Part shown: in pieces, positions 24,791-34,558 of the stretch
How positions within the stretch are numbered: the first letter of the stretch is position 1
Layout: the number at the start of each line of letters is the position of its first letter
Made by a program: the position numbers and the translations under genes
Notes under the pieces: generated by a model
Database searches by the model: none
Seen by the model: only the letters and a program-made list of their open reading frames with translations
What the model was told of the DNA's origin: nothing
From: Pseudomonadota bacterium
Lineage (GTDB): Bacteria; Pseudomonadota; Gammaproteobacteria; UBA5335
Length of the DNA: 62,107 nucleotides
Direction of reading: 5' to 3'
NCBI GenBank assembly: GCA_002862435.1
Contig: PKDC01000054.1
Location: forward strand, 1 to 62,107

Positions 24791-25582
24791 ATGGCGATTC
24801 AGGCAAATCCTCTCCAGTATAAACAGGCCAGTGCAGCGTCGCGGGGAGTTGCCGAGGAGGGCCCGGTGCGGGTTCCATGGCTGTTCGCCGTGCTGGGCAC
24901 GCTGGCAGGCGCCTCTGTTTTTGTCATCTACCGCTGGTACCAGCAGACGTATTCCTTCAGCGTCGGCATGGACTCCTTCGAGCCGGAGTTCCAGATCTAC
25001 TGGATGCGGCTGTTCTACATCCAGATGAGCCTCATCACCCTGGCAGGAGCGATCGGGGTCCCGTTGTTGTGGTTCACGCGCCCGGCCGATCCCATGGCCA
25101 TGCCCGCGCGGACCGAGCTGCTCGTCTATTACACCATTCTGGCGTTTGCCGCGATTGCCAGTGTGCTGGTCGTGGCCGTTCTGGGCGTGTATGTGGAAGC
25201 CGATGCCGCCTGGCACCAGATCACCATCCGCGATACCGATTTCACGCCCACCCATATCGGCTTGTTCTACTTCGCCATTCCCCTCGCTTTGGTGGGACTG
25301 GTTCTCGGCTTCGTCTGGATCCATACCCGTGTGCCCTACTTTGTCAAGCGGATCTCCATTCCCCTGGCCCTGATGGCAGCCGGTCCGATTCTCATCATGC
25401 CCAACCTGGGCCTGAACGAATGGGGTCACACCTTCTTCTATGCCGAGGAATTGTTCGCCGCGCCGATCCACTGGGGCTTCGTGGTGCTGGGATGGGGGCT
25501 GTTTGCGATCGGCGGCTTTATGCTCCAGATCATGAATCGCATCCGTGAACTGACCACGGTGGAGTCTCCGGTACGCACCTGA
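24791..25582 (+). CDS. PmoC/AmoC-type subunit of a copper membrane monooxygenase (orphan)
   Basis: A 263-residue, multi-helix membrane protein. Asp138, His142 and His155 in EADAAWHQITIRDTDFTPTH reproduce the D-x3-H-x12-H copper site of PmoC/AmoC. The family stretches GMDSFEPEFQIYWM, IMPNLGLNEWGHTFFY and APIHWGFVVLGWG are also present. These proteins form the C subunit of particulate methane, ammonia or hydrocarbon monooxygenases and normally come as a pmoCAB operon. Here no A or B subunit gene follows; a terminator ends the transcript 60 bases later. The N-terminal 30 residues are atypical. The substrate cannot be deduced. Confidence 0.88.
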   Translation: MAIQANPLQYKQASAASRGVAEEGPVRVPWLFAVLGTLAGASVFVIYRWYQQTYSFSVGMDSFEPEFQIYWMRLFYIQMSLITLAGAIGVPLLWFTRPADPMAMPARTELLVYYTILAFAAIASVLVVAVLGVYVEADAAWHQITIRDTDFTPTHIGLFYFAIPLALVGLVLGFVWIHTRVPYFVKRISIPLALMAAGPILIMPNLGLNEWGHTFFYAEELFAAPIHWGFVVLGWGLFAIGGFMLQIMNRIRELTTVESPVRT

Positions 25583-25643
25583 GCGGGCGCAAAAGGGATC
25601 GAGCACATGATCCATGTCTGCTCTGATCCGTCCCATCTGATTC

Positions 25644-25671
25644 ATCGGCCTCTTCGGGGGCCGATTTTTTT
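25644..25671 (+). terminator. Rho-independent terminator after the PmoC-like gene
   Basis: ATCGGCC, loop TCTTCGGG, GGCCGAT then seven T residues: a textbook intrinsic terminator, about 60 bases beyond the stop codon. It shows the PmoC-like gene is a single-gene transcript. Confidence 0.88.
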
Positions 25672-25893
25672 GGTGCAGCCAGGATGGATCAATCCGGTGT
25701 TCGAAATGACTGCGCGCGCGTGATGCCTCGGGTTGGGTAGATGGCTCTTCTCCGCAGCGCGCTGCTGAAGTGGGAAGGCAAGAAGTTTCGATTCAGCCGT
25801 GCTCAGGCCGGGCTGTTCCAAAACGGTCGCGACAGGCGCTCCTGTCCGATGCTGCGCCGCGTGGGCGGCACCCGCACGGGATCGCCTTGCACC

Positions 25894-27684
25894 TCAGGGC
25901 GCAGCGCCGGAGAGGCAGGCGAGGATTTCGCGGCCGTAGGCCTCCAGTTTGCGGGCGCCGATGCCGGGGATGGTGGCCAGTTCCGCCAGCGTGGCGGGCT
26001 TGCGGGCGACGATTTCCTTCAGCGTCGCGTCATGGAGGATGACGTAGGCGGGGACGTCGTGGTCGGCGGCGGCCTCGCGCCGCCACGCGCGCAGGTGATC
26101 AAAGAGAGCGGCATCGGGACCCTGGATGCCAGGTCCGGCGCGTCTTTCGCCTTTTTTGCGCGGCGCGGTTTCCCGAAAGGTGACCGGCACCTCGCCCCGC
26201 AGCACCGGCCGGGCTGCCTCGGTGAGCTTCAGGGCGCCATAGGCGGTGTGGTCGATGTCCAGGCAGCCTTGAATCACCAGTTGGCGAAATACGGCCCGCC
26301 AGCGCTTTTCGTCCAGTTCCCGGCCAATGCCGAACACGGACAGGCGCTCATGCTCCCACTGGGCGATTTTGTCCGTGGCCTTGCCCAGCAAGACGTCGAT
26401 GACATGGCCGACGCCGAAGCGGTTGCCGGTGCGGTAGACGGCGGAAAGGGCCTTGCGGGCGGCTTCGGTGCCGTCCCAAAGCGTGGGCGGCTCCAGGCAG
26501 TTGTCGCAGTTGCCGCAGGGTTCGGACGCCTCGCCGAAGTAGCGCAACAAGAGCTGGCGGCGGCAGGCGGCGGTTTCCACCAGCCCCAGCAGCGCGTCCA
26601 GCTTACCGTGTGCCATGCGCTTGTGGGCCTCTTTGGCCTCGGACTCCTCGATGAAGCGCCGCTGGGTGGCGACATCGCCCAGGCCCCAGGCCATCCAGGC
26701 ATCCGCCGCCGCGCCATCGCGCCCGGCGCGGCCGGTCTCCTGGTAATAACCCTCGATGGAGTGGGGCAAGTCCAGGTGGGCGACGAAGCGAACATCGGGC
26801 TTGTCGATGCCCATGCCGAAAGCGATGGTGGCAACCATGATCACGCCATCCTCCCGCAGAAACCGCTCCTGGTGGCGTTGGCGCGTGGCGGTGTTCATGC
26901 CGGCGTGATAAGGCAGGGCGGTGAAGCCTTGGCCGGCCAGCCAGTCGGCGGTCTCGTCCACCTTGCGCCGGCTGCTGCAATAGACGATGCCCGCGTTTCC
27001 TGCGTTACCGGCGCGCAGAAAGTCCAGCAGTTGGCGGCGGGTGTCCCCCTTTTCAACCACGGTGTAGCGAATGTTGGGCCGGTCGAAGCTGGCGGTGAAC
27101 AGGCGCGCGGAGTTCAGGTCCAGCCTGTCGATGATTTCCTGTCGGGTCAGCGCATCGGCGGTGGCGGTGAGAGCGATGCGGGGCACGGCGGGAAACCGCT
27201 CGTGCAGCGCCGACAACCCCAGGTATTCGGGCCGGAAGTCGTGTCCCCACTGGGAGACGCAATGGGCCTCGTCGATGGCGAACAGGGCCACTGACGCGCG
27301 GGTCAGCAATTCCAGGAAGCGCGGCGTCAGCAGCCGCTCCGGCGCGACATAGAGCAGCTCGAGTCGACCGGCCAGGAAATCCTGTTCCACGCCCGCCGCC
27401 GCGCTCGGGGTCAGGCTGGAGTTGAGATAGGCCGCCGCCACACCCAGCTCCCGCAGTGCCGCGACTTGATCGTGCATCAGGGCGATCAGCGGCGACACGA
27501 CGACGCCCGTGCCCGCCCGCAGCAGTGCCGGAAGCTGGTAGCACAGCGACTTGCCGCCGCCGGTCGGCATCAGCACCAGCGCGTCGCCGCCGGCCGCCAC
27601 ATGCGCGACGATGGCCGCCTGCTCGCCGCGGAAGGCGGGGTAGCCGTAGATGCGCTGGAGCAGGGAAAGGGCGGTATCGGACAT
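25894..27684 (-). CDS. recQ: RecQ ATP-dependent DNA helicase
   Basis: A 596-residue helicase of normal RecQ length. Visible are the motif 0 region [10 protein letters not shown], Walker A PTGGGKS, motif [20 protein letters not shown] with the aromatic-rich loop, motif [14 protein letters not shown], the zinc-binding CGNCDNC and a C-terminal HRDC domain from about residue 520 ([16 protein letters not shown]). RecQ unwinds DNA in recombination and fork repair. The start at 27684 ([10 protein letters not shown]) removes a poor 37-residue leader. It stands alone, divergent from the dehydrogenase gene. Confidence 0.95.
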   Translation of the reverse strand: MSDTALSLLQRIYGYPAFRGEQAAIVAHVAAGGDALVLMPTGGGKSLCYQLPALLRAGTGVVVSPLIALMHDQVAALRELGVAAAYLNSSLTPSAAAGVEQDFLAGRLELLYVAPERLLTPRFLELLTRASVALFAIDEAHCVSQWGHDFRPEYLGLSALHERFPAVPRIALTATADALTRQEIIDRLDLNSARLFTASFDRPNIRYTVVEKGDTRRQLLDFLRAGNAGNAGIVYCSSRRKVDETADWLAGQGFTALPYHAGMNTATRQRHQERFLREDGVIMVATIAFGMGIDKPDVRFVAHLDLPHSIEGYYQETGRAGRDGAAADAWMAWGLGDVATQRRFIEESEAKEAHKRMAHGKLDALLGLVETAACRRQLLLRYFGEASEPCGNCDNCLEPPTLWDGTEAARKALSAVYRTGNRFGVGHVIDVLLGKATDKIAQWEHERLSVFGIGRELDEKRWRAVFRQLVIQGCLDIDHTAYGALKLTEAARPVLRGEVPVTFRETAPRKKGERRAGPGIQGPDAALFDHLRAWRREAAADHDVPAYVILHDATLKEIVARKPATLAELATIPGIGARKLEAYGREILACLSGAAP

Positions 27685-27919
27685 CGTCGGATCGGTCTGC
27701 GGGGTGAGGCAATGAGGATGACAGGGTAGCAGGCGGAAGCGCCCATGCTTTGCTTTCCCGGCTGATGGGCCTCGTGCCAGGATGCGCAGGATCAACGGGC
27801 AGGCGGGGCGGTGGCTTGCCTCGTGGCCTTCCGCTCACTATGGTTAGGAACCCATCCCCTTCGCCTTGGCGCGGGGGAGGCGAGTGTGAATGCAGGCTTC
27901 AACAAAGGAGACAAGGAAT

Positions 27920-28825
27920 ATGTCCGACATGCTGAGATATGACGGCCGGGTGGCCGTGGTGACCGGTGCCGGGAATGGCCTGGGGCGGGCGCATGCCATG
28001 CTGCTGGCCTCGCGGGGCGCCAAGGTAGTCGTGAATGATCTGGGCGGTGCGGTGGATGGCTCCGGATCTTCCGCAACTGCCGCCGAGCGCGTGGTGGCGG
28101 AGATCCTGGAGGCCGGCGGCGAAGCGGTTGCTGACAGCCATACCGTATCCACCGTGGAAGGCGGGCAGGGCATCATCAAGACCGCCCTGGATGCCTTCGG
28201 TCGCGTCGACATCGTCGTCAACAACGCCGGTATCCTGCGCGACAAATCCTTCAAGAACATGTCGCCGGAATTCCTGGATCCGGTCCTGGATGTGCATCTC
28301 AAGGGCGCGTTCTGGGTCACCCAGGCGGCCTGGGAACTGATGCGCGAACAGAAGTACGGCCGCATCGTGAACACCAGTTCCGCAGCCGGTATCTTCGGCA
28401 ACTTTGGCCAGACCAACTATGGCGCCGCCAAGATGGGCATCGTCGGCTTCACCAACGTCCTCAAGCAGGAAGGCCAGAAATACAACATCAAGGCCAACGT
28501 GATTGCGCCGGGCGCCAAAACCCGCATGACCGAGGAATTGATGGGGCCGATGGGCAGTCAGTTCCGCATGGATCCAGAACTGGTGTCACCCATCGTGGTG
28601 TATCTGTGCCATGAATCCTGCAAGGTCAACGGCGAAATCTATTCCGCCGCGGCCGGTCGGGTCGGGCGCATTTTCATCGGCGCGACCAAGGGGGTGTTCA
28701 ATCCCGATGGCCTCACGCTGGAATACATTCGGGACCATCTGGAAGAGATTCGCAATACCGAAGGCTACATCATCCCCGGCGGCGCCATGGAAGAAATGGC
28801 GTTGCTCATGAAGATGAAGAAATAA
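27920..28825 (+). CDS. Short-chain dehydrogenase, (3R)-hydroxyacyl-CoA dehydrogenase type
   Basis: A 301-residue SDR. The NAD(P)-binding motif is VTGAGNGLGRAHA, the catalytic Ser-Tyr-Lys are in NTSSAAG and NYGAAKMG, and the region NDLGGAVDGSGSSATAAERV is typical of the hydroxyacyl-CoA dehydrogenase unit of peroxisomal multifunctional enzyme type 2. It likely oxidises (R)-3-hydroxyacyl-CoA in beta-oxidation. GGAGACAAGGAAT lies before the ATG at 27920. It precedes a small ABM-fold monooxygenase gene; the two may form an operon interrupted by a hairpin. Confidence 0.88.
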   Translation: MSDMLRYDGRVAVVTGAGNGLGRAHAMLLASRGAKVVVNDLGGAVDGSGSSATAAERVVAEILEAGGEAVADSHTVSTVEGGQGIIKTALDAFGRVDIVVNNAGILRDKSFKNMSPEFLDPVLDVHLKGAFWVTQAAWELMREQKYGRIVNTSSAAGIFGNFGQTNYGAAKMGIVGFTNVLKQEGQKYNIKANVIAPGAKTRMTEELMGPMGSQFRMDPELVSPIVVYLCHESCKVNGEIYSAAAGRVGRIFIGATKGVFNPDGLTLEYIRDHLEEIRNTEGYIIPGGAMEEMALLMKMKK

Positions 28826-28834
28826 ATACGCAGT

Positions 28835-28871
28835 TGCCGAACCGGCGTTCCTTTGGGGCGCCGGCTCGGCA
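28835..28871 (+). terminator. Intergenic hairpin without T-run
   Basis: TGCCGA-A-CCGGCG, an 11-base loop, then CGCCGG-C-TCGGCA: a stable inverted repeat between the dehydrogenase stop codon and the monooxygenase start. There is no T tract, so it may be an attenuator or mRNA processing/stability element rather than a full terminator. Confidence 0.4.
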
Positions 28872-28886
28872 CGAGGAAACGCGCTG

Positions 28887-29192
28887 ATGTTCATTGCCAT
28901 GAACCGTTTCAGGATCGCCCTGGGCCAGGAAGACGCCTTTGTTGAAATCTGGCGCAATCGCGACAGTCACCTGAATGGCGTGCCGGGCTTCAAGAACTTC
29001 AATCTGCTCCGGGGACCGACGGAGGAAGACCACACCGTGTTTGTGTCCCATTCGGTATGGGAGTCCCGCGCGGACTTCGAGGCCTGGACCCACTCCGAGG
29101 CGTTTCGAAAAGCGCACGCCAACGCAGGGGGTACGAGCAAAGCCATTTATATGGGACCGCCCCGCTTCGAGGGTTTCGACGTCGTTCTCTAG
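28887..29192 (+). CDS. ABM-fold monooxygenase, heme-degrading (HmoB/IsdG-like)
   Basis: A 101-residue protein of the antibiotic biosynthesis monooxygenase fold. MFIAMNRFRIALGQEDAFVE is a typical first strand and helix; the conserved FKNFNLLRGP and FVSHSVWESRADFEAW match heme-degrading HmoB/IsdG relatives. Such proteins open heme to release iron or act as cofactor-free oxygenases. Heme-binding residues cannot be confirmed by eye. It follows the SDR gene by 61 bases, including a hairpin. Confidence 0.75.
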   Translation: MFIAMNRFRIALGQEDAFVEIWRNRDSHLNGVPGFKNFNLLRGPTEEDHTVFVSHSVWESRADFEAWTHSEAFRKAHANAGGTSKAIYMGPPRFEGFDVVL

Positions 29193-29338
29193 CCCACAGA
29201 CGATTCCTGCCATCCCCGTGCAAACCGGCCTGAGATGGTCTGGGGGTGGGTCGCTGGGGTGTGAGTTCGAAACATTATCCGGAGGGACCGCACCGCTTTT
29301 CTTCCTTAGGTCACCAAGCGCATCAAATTCAAGTTCCC

Positions 29339-30241
29339 TTAACGCTCGAGAATGGCCAATGGCGCGATGATGTAGAGGTGGCTGGGCGAGAAACGGTAGG
29401 CGCGATCGAAATCCATCTGATGGGCGTTGTAGACGCCAAATCCATGATGGGAAAGGATGTGGTTATCTTTTTCCGTGAGCGGTTCGTAGGGTGCCTCAAG
29501 GGGAGCCGCTGTGTCCCGGAAAACCGCAATGACCGCTCCCTGGCCTGGTTTGTTGAGGGGATTCAGCACGCCGAATTTCTGGGCATTCGGATCCAGCAGA
29601 TTGGCGTAATGAACATAGCTCGGCCCATCTGGGTAAAAAGGATTGGCCCCGCCAAAGGTTTCCACTTTGATCGCGCGCAAGGTCTCATCAAGTTTGTATG
29701 GTCGAGGGTGACGAGCGGCCCAACTTGCCTTGGTGCGCCCAATGGCGATGGCGACCACAGAAGCTCCGGCGCTACCGGCACGGATCAGCACCTCACGATC
29801 GTGTTCCAAGCCGTCCCGCATGACGGATTCCAGCGTCTTGACCGCGGATGTTCCACGAATTTCGGGCGCGGAAAATGGATCGTCGCTGGTTTGTGTATTG
29901 AGAACGCCTACGGCGGGAAGATCCCGCGCCTGTGCCAGCAGACGCAAAAACTCAGGCTCCCGCTCGACTTTGGGATTGGCGCCGTTGACGAAAATCAGCC
30001 GTTGCCCGGTATCGCCGGAAGGCCCAAGGGCCGGGGGCACCTCGCCCAAGCGAATCCCCGTGGGATCATAGAAACACGCATCGCCCCCCACATAAAATCC
30101 CGAATACTCAGACAACAGGGCAGGGTCGGGCATCAGACCCCGGGCATCCTGGCAAGAAGCGGCCACGCTTCCTGAACCGCAGAGCAGCAGCCCCAGAAAT
30201 ACGGCAACTGGGCCCCAACAGCCCCATTTTCTTTCTTTCAT
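29339..30241 (-). CDS. Secreted protein of unknown function, last gene of the usher-like cluster
   Basis: A 300-residue protein with an N-terminal signal peptide (VAVFLGLLLCGSGSVAAS, cleavage near residue 28). The mature part contains QRLIFVNGANPK, then VLIRAGSAGASVVAIAIGRT, and SHHGFGVYNAHQMDFDR. The Gly-Ser-Ala-Gly-Ala elbow and strand pattern recall an alpha/beta hydrolase, but I do not recognise the family. It follows the glycosidase gene by 68 bases on the same strand, so it is probably the seventh gene of the fimbrial/usher-like cluster, with an exported role. A carbohydrate-acting function is speculation. Confidence 0.65.
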   Translation of the reverse strand: MKERKWGCWGPVAVFLGLLLCGSGSVAASCQDARGLMPDPALLSEYSGFYVGGDACFYDPTGIRLGEVPPALGPSGDTGQRLIFVNGANPKVEREPEFLRLLAQARDLPAVGVLNTQTSDDPFSAPEIRGTSAVKTLESVMRDGLEHDREVLIRAGSAGASVVAIAIGRTKASWAARHPRPYKLDETLRAIKVETFGGANPFYPDGPSYVHYANLLDPNAQKFGVLNPLNKPGQGAVIAVFRDTAAPLEAPYEPLTEKDNHILSHHGFGVYNAHQMDFDRAYRFSPSHLYIIAPLAILER

Positions 30242-30309
30242 GATCCTGCCTTTCCCGCCCGTTTTTTTATTGCTTTCAAGCCAAATTCAAGAACACGGTT
30301 GATCAATAC

Positions 30310-31428
30310 TCAAGGCGTCTGGGCGCTACAGGCGCTGATGATTTCCCCATAGCGCGTCCAGGCCGGTTTCGGCGTGCGATCAGGCTCCACCAAACCGAAC
30401 ACCTCCTCGCGTGGCAATAATTCATCGGGATTATCCAGATACTGATAGAAATAGACGCCTGCAGCGCCCCCATCGACCGCCGAGCGCACCATGGTCTCGA
30501 TATAGGTCGCTTGGTAGTCTCGGAGCAGGCCGCCTTCATCCTCGGGTGTACGCGGTTTGTCCGGCGGTGTCTGGTAGCCGGTTTCAAAAATCAGGACCTC
30601 CTTGCCGCCGCTGGCTTCCCGTGCCTCGGCGATCTGATTGGCGATTTCGGCTTCGAAGCCTATCGGCGCGGCGCCGGCATTGTAGGAGGGATAGGAGTAC
30701 AACCCCACGGCATCGAATCGGAAGCGTTGCGTCGATTGACTCAGGAAACCTTGCCATCCGGGGAAGCCCGGGCTCAGCGTCAACACGATCTGGGCGTTGG
30801 GGTCATGCAGATCCACGGCTTGCGACAGTGTCCTCAGGATTTCCTGGTTGATCTGTGGCGGATAGAGGCGATGCCGCCATTGCAGCAGGACATGCAGCGT
30901 GGCGATATGGAGTTCGTTTTCCAGGCCCCATGTATCCACATCATCGGCATAGCGCTCGACGACGGCATCGGCATAGCGTCCCAGCGCGGCGACGTATTGC
31001 GGCCCGTTCAGTCTGTGTGTCCACAATGGCGCCACGGGCCGCACGCGGGTGTTGTAGCCATTGCCGAGTGTACCGGCAATGCGAATCCCGTTGGCTTTGG
31101 CTGCCGCCACCAGCGCATCGAAATAACTGAAATCAAAATCGCCCCCCTGTTCCGGCTCAATGCGGCCCCAGGCAAAATCCACGCGGATCCATTGAATGCC
31201 GTTCTGGGCCATCTGGGCCAGATCATCGGGCTGTAATTCATAGCCTGGAAAATTGACATGGTAGGCAACGAGTCCCCACTGAAAATCCGCTGGCACGGGC
31301 TCGGTCGCGGGGCAAAGTGTGGCGGTTCGCGCCGGCATGGCCAGCGTCAGGCCGAGCAAGCCCAAGAGGCCGAGCCAAAGCCTGGGCCGGGCGCTGAATA
31401 ATTCCTGGAGCAGCATGTTCCGTGTCAT
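30310..31428 (-). CDS. Secreted clan GH-A glycoside hydrolase-like protein (copy 1)
   Basis: A 372-residue protein with signal peptide (LGLLGLLGLTLAMPARTA). The TIM-barrel stretches include GIQWIRVDFAWGRIEPEQGG, the acid/base region WGLENELHIA (Glu after Asn in the ENE triplet) and the nucleophile region VLIFETGYQT, matching clan GH-A families such as 5, 39 or 53. The sugar is unknown. It is clearly paralogous to the protein at 41628-42740: both share QWGLVAYHV, FPGYEL, DFSYFD and FYQYLDNP. It lies just after the usher-like barrel gene on the same strand, so it may trim surface glycan for fimbria assembly (inference). Confidence 0.78.
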   Translation of the reverse strand: MTRNMLLQELFSARPRLWLGLLGLLGLTLAMPARTATLCPATEPVPADFQWGLVAYHVNFPGYELQPDDLAQMAQNGIQWIRVDFAWGRIEPEQGGDFDFSYFDALVAAAKANGIRIAGTLGNGYNTRVRPVAPLWTHRLNGPQYVAALGRYADAVVERYADDVDTWGLENELHIATLHVLLQWRHRLYPPQINQEILRTLSQAVDLHDPNAQIVLTLSPGFPGWQGFLSQSTQRFRFDAVGLYSYPSYNAGAAPIGFEAEIANQIAEAREASGGKEVLIFETGYQTPPDKPRTPEDEGGLLRDYQATYIETMVRSAVDGGAAGVYFYQYLDNPDELLPREEVFGLVEPDRTPKPAWTRYGEIISACSAQTP

Positions 31429-31576
31429 CCGTCAGTCTCCTTGTAACCGCTTGACCCATGGCAGAGGTATGAACCCGAAGTCTACTGAAGTCTACTTTTA
31501 TCCGTGCGCATTTACATGACGTAATGGTTTACATGACGTATGACAGATGCAGCCATCCGGATCGGTTACGAAAGGA

Positions 31577-33610
31577 TCACATTCGCTTGGCCGCGAGATC
31601 GATATTGATCCGGTCGCGCACACCCAGTTCGATGGTTTTTACAGCGTCATCGGGAGCGAACTGCCAAGGCAGGGGCAAGTTATCCGGCGATGCTTCGATC
31701 ACATGGTTTCCGACTGCCACCAGCGGAAAAACGAATTTCCCCTGGGCATCGGTCTGCGTGGTGAATCGATCATCGAGGGTAACGGCAATATTGGCAGCCA
31801 CTTGCTCCCCAGCATTGCGGCGTCCATCCCCATTCTCATCCAGAAACACCGATCCCTTGATCAGGCCCGCGGGCGATCCGGGAGCGCCGCCCAGGATGCC
31901 CGTGCGCCGACCCGCTTGGTGGGTGTAACGCAGGGTCAGGAAGAGAAACTCGGATTCCGTACTGGAGTCCAGACGACTCCGTTCGGGGAAGGGTTGGAGC
32001 ACAAACGGGTTTTGGCGCGCGGCGGTACTGCGATCATAAGTGGCGAGCAGTTGCCAATGGGCATTGATCTCCCAGTTAACGCCCAAGTTGGCGAAAAATC
32101 CCGTTTCAGCTTCGGGCCCGCTACCGGCAGTGCCGCGTATCGAACCATCCAGACTCACCCGGCCAAACAGGTCATGCGAACCATAGATCACCAGTTCGGT
32201 GATCCGGCTTGTTTCGCTTCCTTTGTTTTCGACTGCCATGCCGTCGATTTCACGGAAATTGAGTGTCGTCGAGAGCCGTCCCCAGCCTGTTTCCGGGAGA
32301 CTCTGATCCAGACCGATCTGCCACGAGGTCCGATCATCGCCATCCTTGGCCTGGTCAATTTGCAGGCGGGAAATGCCATAAACCGTCCGCTGGTCGCCGA
32401 AAAGATTGGCGCGATAGGCGCGGGTGTCGCCGCTGCGCACGGTCCCCGTGCCGCCGATTCCTGTACGGCTGCTGGCCTGATAGCGAAGGTTTCCGGAGCT
32501 ATACACGCTGTCGGCATCGGGATCGGTGATCGGCTGCAGATAATCCAGTGAACTCCCCCAGCTCCAGCGCATCTTCTGGTGGTTGACGCGATAGTAGCCG
32601 CCTTGGGCGTCGCTGTTCATCAACTCGCCGCCCCAATTCAAACCGGGGTCGAAATGGAACAGGCCATAGTCATGCTGGAAACGGCCGATTTGCGTGTTCA
32701 CGTCAAGCCAACTGCCGACGGGCGAGGTATCCAGCTTGCCGGTGTCAAGTGCAGCGGTCTGATCCAGGCCATAGTCGGTGGACAACAGGTTGAGTTGCAG
32801 GCGTGAGTGGGCTGCCTGCCATGCCCCTGTGGCAAAGAGCGATTCGGCGTTCGGCGGACTGGTTGTGAAGGCATCCTGCGTGATGCGATCCTGCGTCCTG
32901 AGCCAGGACAGTCCAATCTGCGCGTTGTCTGCCAGCGCCCAGTCGGCGCCCACGGCGCCGGTACGCCCCGTGTCGGTTTCAAATCCAGACAGACGGCCAG
33001 ACTCGAATCGCCCGGGCGTACCAGCGCCCGCGACGAGTTGTATCCCGGCGGGGTGATTCCATTCGCTGACCAGGCCCAGCAGGGCCGTGCTGGGCAAGAA
33101 GAAACGGGTCTGGTTGCGTTGCAATGCCGTGAGTGGCGCGTTGACCACGCCAAGGCCATTGTTCAGTTGCCAGCCATCGTCGAGGTTCAGCCCCCGCTGC
33201 CAAAGGGTTCCGGAGGGCGCATAGGACTCGGCAAGAGATGTTTTATAAAGCCCGCCGTTAACGGAATAACTACCCCACAGTACCGTTTCCCAGAAAGCGC
33301 TTCCCGCCAGGCCATATTCCTTGCTGCGGTTGGCATCGACCGTGGTCGAAGCCCAGCTTGACTCCAGTGAATAGGATCGCGGCAGGCCACGGTCATCATA
33401 GGTATCGGCCGGGTCGGTTGGAAAGGCGGTCAGGCTTCCCGCATCGATCACGCGGTCCACATAGGACGCGGTTGAGGTGACCACGCGGGATGATTCCGTT
33501 GGATCCTTTTGCTGTGAACGGTCCTCGGCGGCCAGGGGCGCACTCACAGGCAGGCTACCGAGTTGCACGGCGAGCGCTGGATAGATGAGCCGAGCTGACG
33601 GGGCTTTCAT
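31577..33610 (-). CDS. Outer-membrane usher-like beta-barrel with C-terminal Ig-like domain
   Basis: A 677-residue protein with signal peptide (IYPALAVQLGSLPVSAPLAA). Residues 80-560 are a series of alternating amphipathic strands rich in Trp, Tyr, Gly and Asn, as in outer-membrane barrels. Residues 585-677 form an Ig-like or SdrD_B/carboxypeptidase-regulatory domain: GSVFLDENGDGRRNAGEQVA with its Asp/Asn calcium-like loop. C-terminal domains of this kind occur in TcfC/CooC-class ushers, but I see no FimD-type plug or N-terminal domain. Following the chaperone gene by seven bases, it is the likely secretion pore of the locus. A poorly described usher class is the best reading. Confidence 0.65.
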   Translation of the reverse strand: MKAPSARLIYPALAVQLGSLPVSAPLAAEDRSQQKDPTESSRVVTSTASYVDRVIDAGSLTAFPTDPADTYDDRGLPRSYSLESSWASTTVDANRSKEYGLAGSAFWETVLWGSYSVNGGLYKTSLAESYAPSGTLWQRGLNLDDGWQLNNGLGVVNAPLTALQRNQTRFFLPSTALLGLVSEWNHPAGIQLVAGAGTPGRFESGRLSGFETDTGRTGAVGADWALADNAQIGLSWLRTQDRITQDAFTTSPPNAESLFATGAWQAAHSRLQLNLLSTDYGLDQTAALDTGKLDTSPVGSWLDVNTQIGRFQHDYGLFHFDPGLNWGGELMNSDAQGGYYRVNHQKMRWSWGSSLDYLQPITDPDADSVYSSGNLRYQASSRTGIGGTGTVRSGDTRAYRANLFGDQRTVYGISRLQIDQAKDGDDRTSWQIGLDQSLPETGWGRLSTTLNFREIDGMAVENKGSETSRITELVIYGSHDLFGRVSLDGSIRGTAGSGPEAETGFFANLGVNWEINAHWQLLATYDRSTAARQNPFVLQPFPERSRLDSSTESEFLFLTLRYTHQAGRRTGILGGAPGSPAGLIKGSVFLDENGDGRRNAGEQVAANIAVTLDDRFTTQTDAQGKFVFPLVAVGNHVIEASPDNLPLPWQFAPDDAVKTIELGVRDRINIDLAAKRM

Positions 33611-33616
33611 GTGCCT

Positions 33617-34558
33617 CTATTCGGTGAAGACCTGGTCCATTTTCAGCTGTTGACCGGACCATTCCAGCCGACCGGAGAGCTTGATCGGAAAACTTACGGT
33701 CGGCGGTGTCTGCCCCTCGCTCACTTCCGGGTAAAGCGCCAGGGTGCGGGTCTGGCCGGGCAACACCGGAAAATTTTGGGGGACGAACACGATGTCGGTT
33801 CCGTTCGGATTACGTCCGGAAAGAAAACCTTCGAGGCGTGTCGTGCTGTTCCCGCTATTTCTGACGGTCAAGGCTGGCAGGCGACGACCCTCGATTTCGA
33901 TGGAGCCGACTGTTTCGATTTCCAGGCGCGGCTCGACGGTGCCGACGGTGACATACACAATGACGGCGATCCGTCCCGAAACGGGCACCGAGAGGGCACC
34001 CACAGTCTCCGGTGCCCCCTCGAACATGAGGGCAAACCGGCATTCTTGCGCCGGCGCATCCTTGGGAACCTTGATTTCAAAGCGAAAGCGCCGTCGCGCC
34101 TTGGCGCCGAGCTGGAGATCGCGTGTTTCGAGGGCCACCCAGGGACGGCAACTGCCCTCCATCAACGGATTGTCGAACAGCAGGCCGCCATCGTTGCCAT
34201 AGCGCCATTCCGCGGTTTGCACCGCCAATGCGGCAGGGGCGACGGAGACATTGGTCACTTCGACAATCTGCCGCAGGGTCTGGCCCGGCTGGGCGCGCAG
34301 TTCAAACCGTGGCGGGGAAATCAGCGCTGAAAATCCGCCCGCCGAGGCTTGCCGCAGCGGGGCGAGGCTTGCCAGCACGATACAGAGGTAAATAGCCGCC
34401 TGCTGGAGCCGGCTCCGATGGCTTCGAAACCGAGAAACACGCGCCTTGCCTTTGCCAAATGGTCCTGCTGCGACAGGTTCAGCCCGAACGGCGGCAAGCG
34501 GTTGGCGGGCTGGATCAATGGCCCATCGCCTGGGGATATGCATCATGGACGCATTCAT
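33617..34558 (-). CDS. Periplasmic fimbrial-chaperone-like protein
   Basis: A 313-residue protein. A long N-terminal basic region precedes the signal helix (AAIYLCIVLASLAPLRQASA). The mature N-terminal domain begins GFSALISPPRFELRAQPGQT and holds LRQIVEVTNVSVAPAALAVQ, resembling the PapD-type strand G/loop region; the second half has RLPALTVRNSGNSTTRLEGF. It fits the two-domain Ig layout of pilus chaperones, though the conserved Arg and Lys cannot be placed with certainty. ATG at 34558 overlaps the previous stop in ATGA form; an alternative ATG lies 12 bases on. It is expected to guard the pilin-like subunits of the locus. Confidence 0.68.
   Translation of the reverse strand: MNASMMHIPRRWAIDPARQPLAAVRAEPVAAGPFGKGKARVSRFRSHRSRLQQAAIYLCIVLASLAPLRQASAGGFSALISPPRFELRAQPGQTLRQIVEVTNVSVAPAALAVQTAEWRYGNDGGLLFDNPLMEGSCRPWVALETRDLQLGAKARRRFRFEIKVPKDAPAQECRFALMFEGAPETVGALSVPVSGRIAVIVYVTVGTVEPRLEIETVGSIEIEGRRLPALTVRNSGNSTTRLEGFLSGRNPNGTDIVFVPQNFPVLPGQTRTLALYPEVSEGQTPPTVSFPIKLSGRLEWSGQQLKMDQVFTE

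Noticed and set aside
25741-27294. 517-codon plus-strand frame
   Set aside because: Antisense shadow of recQ.
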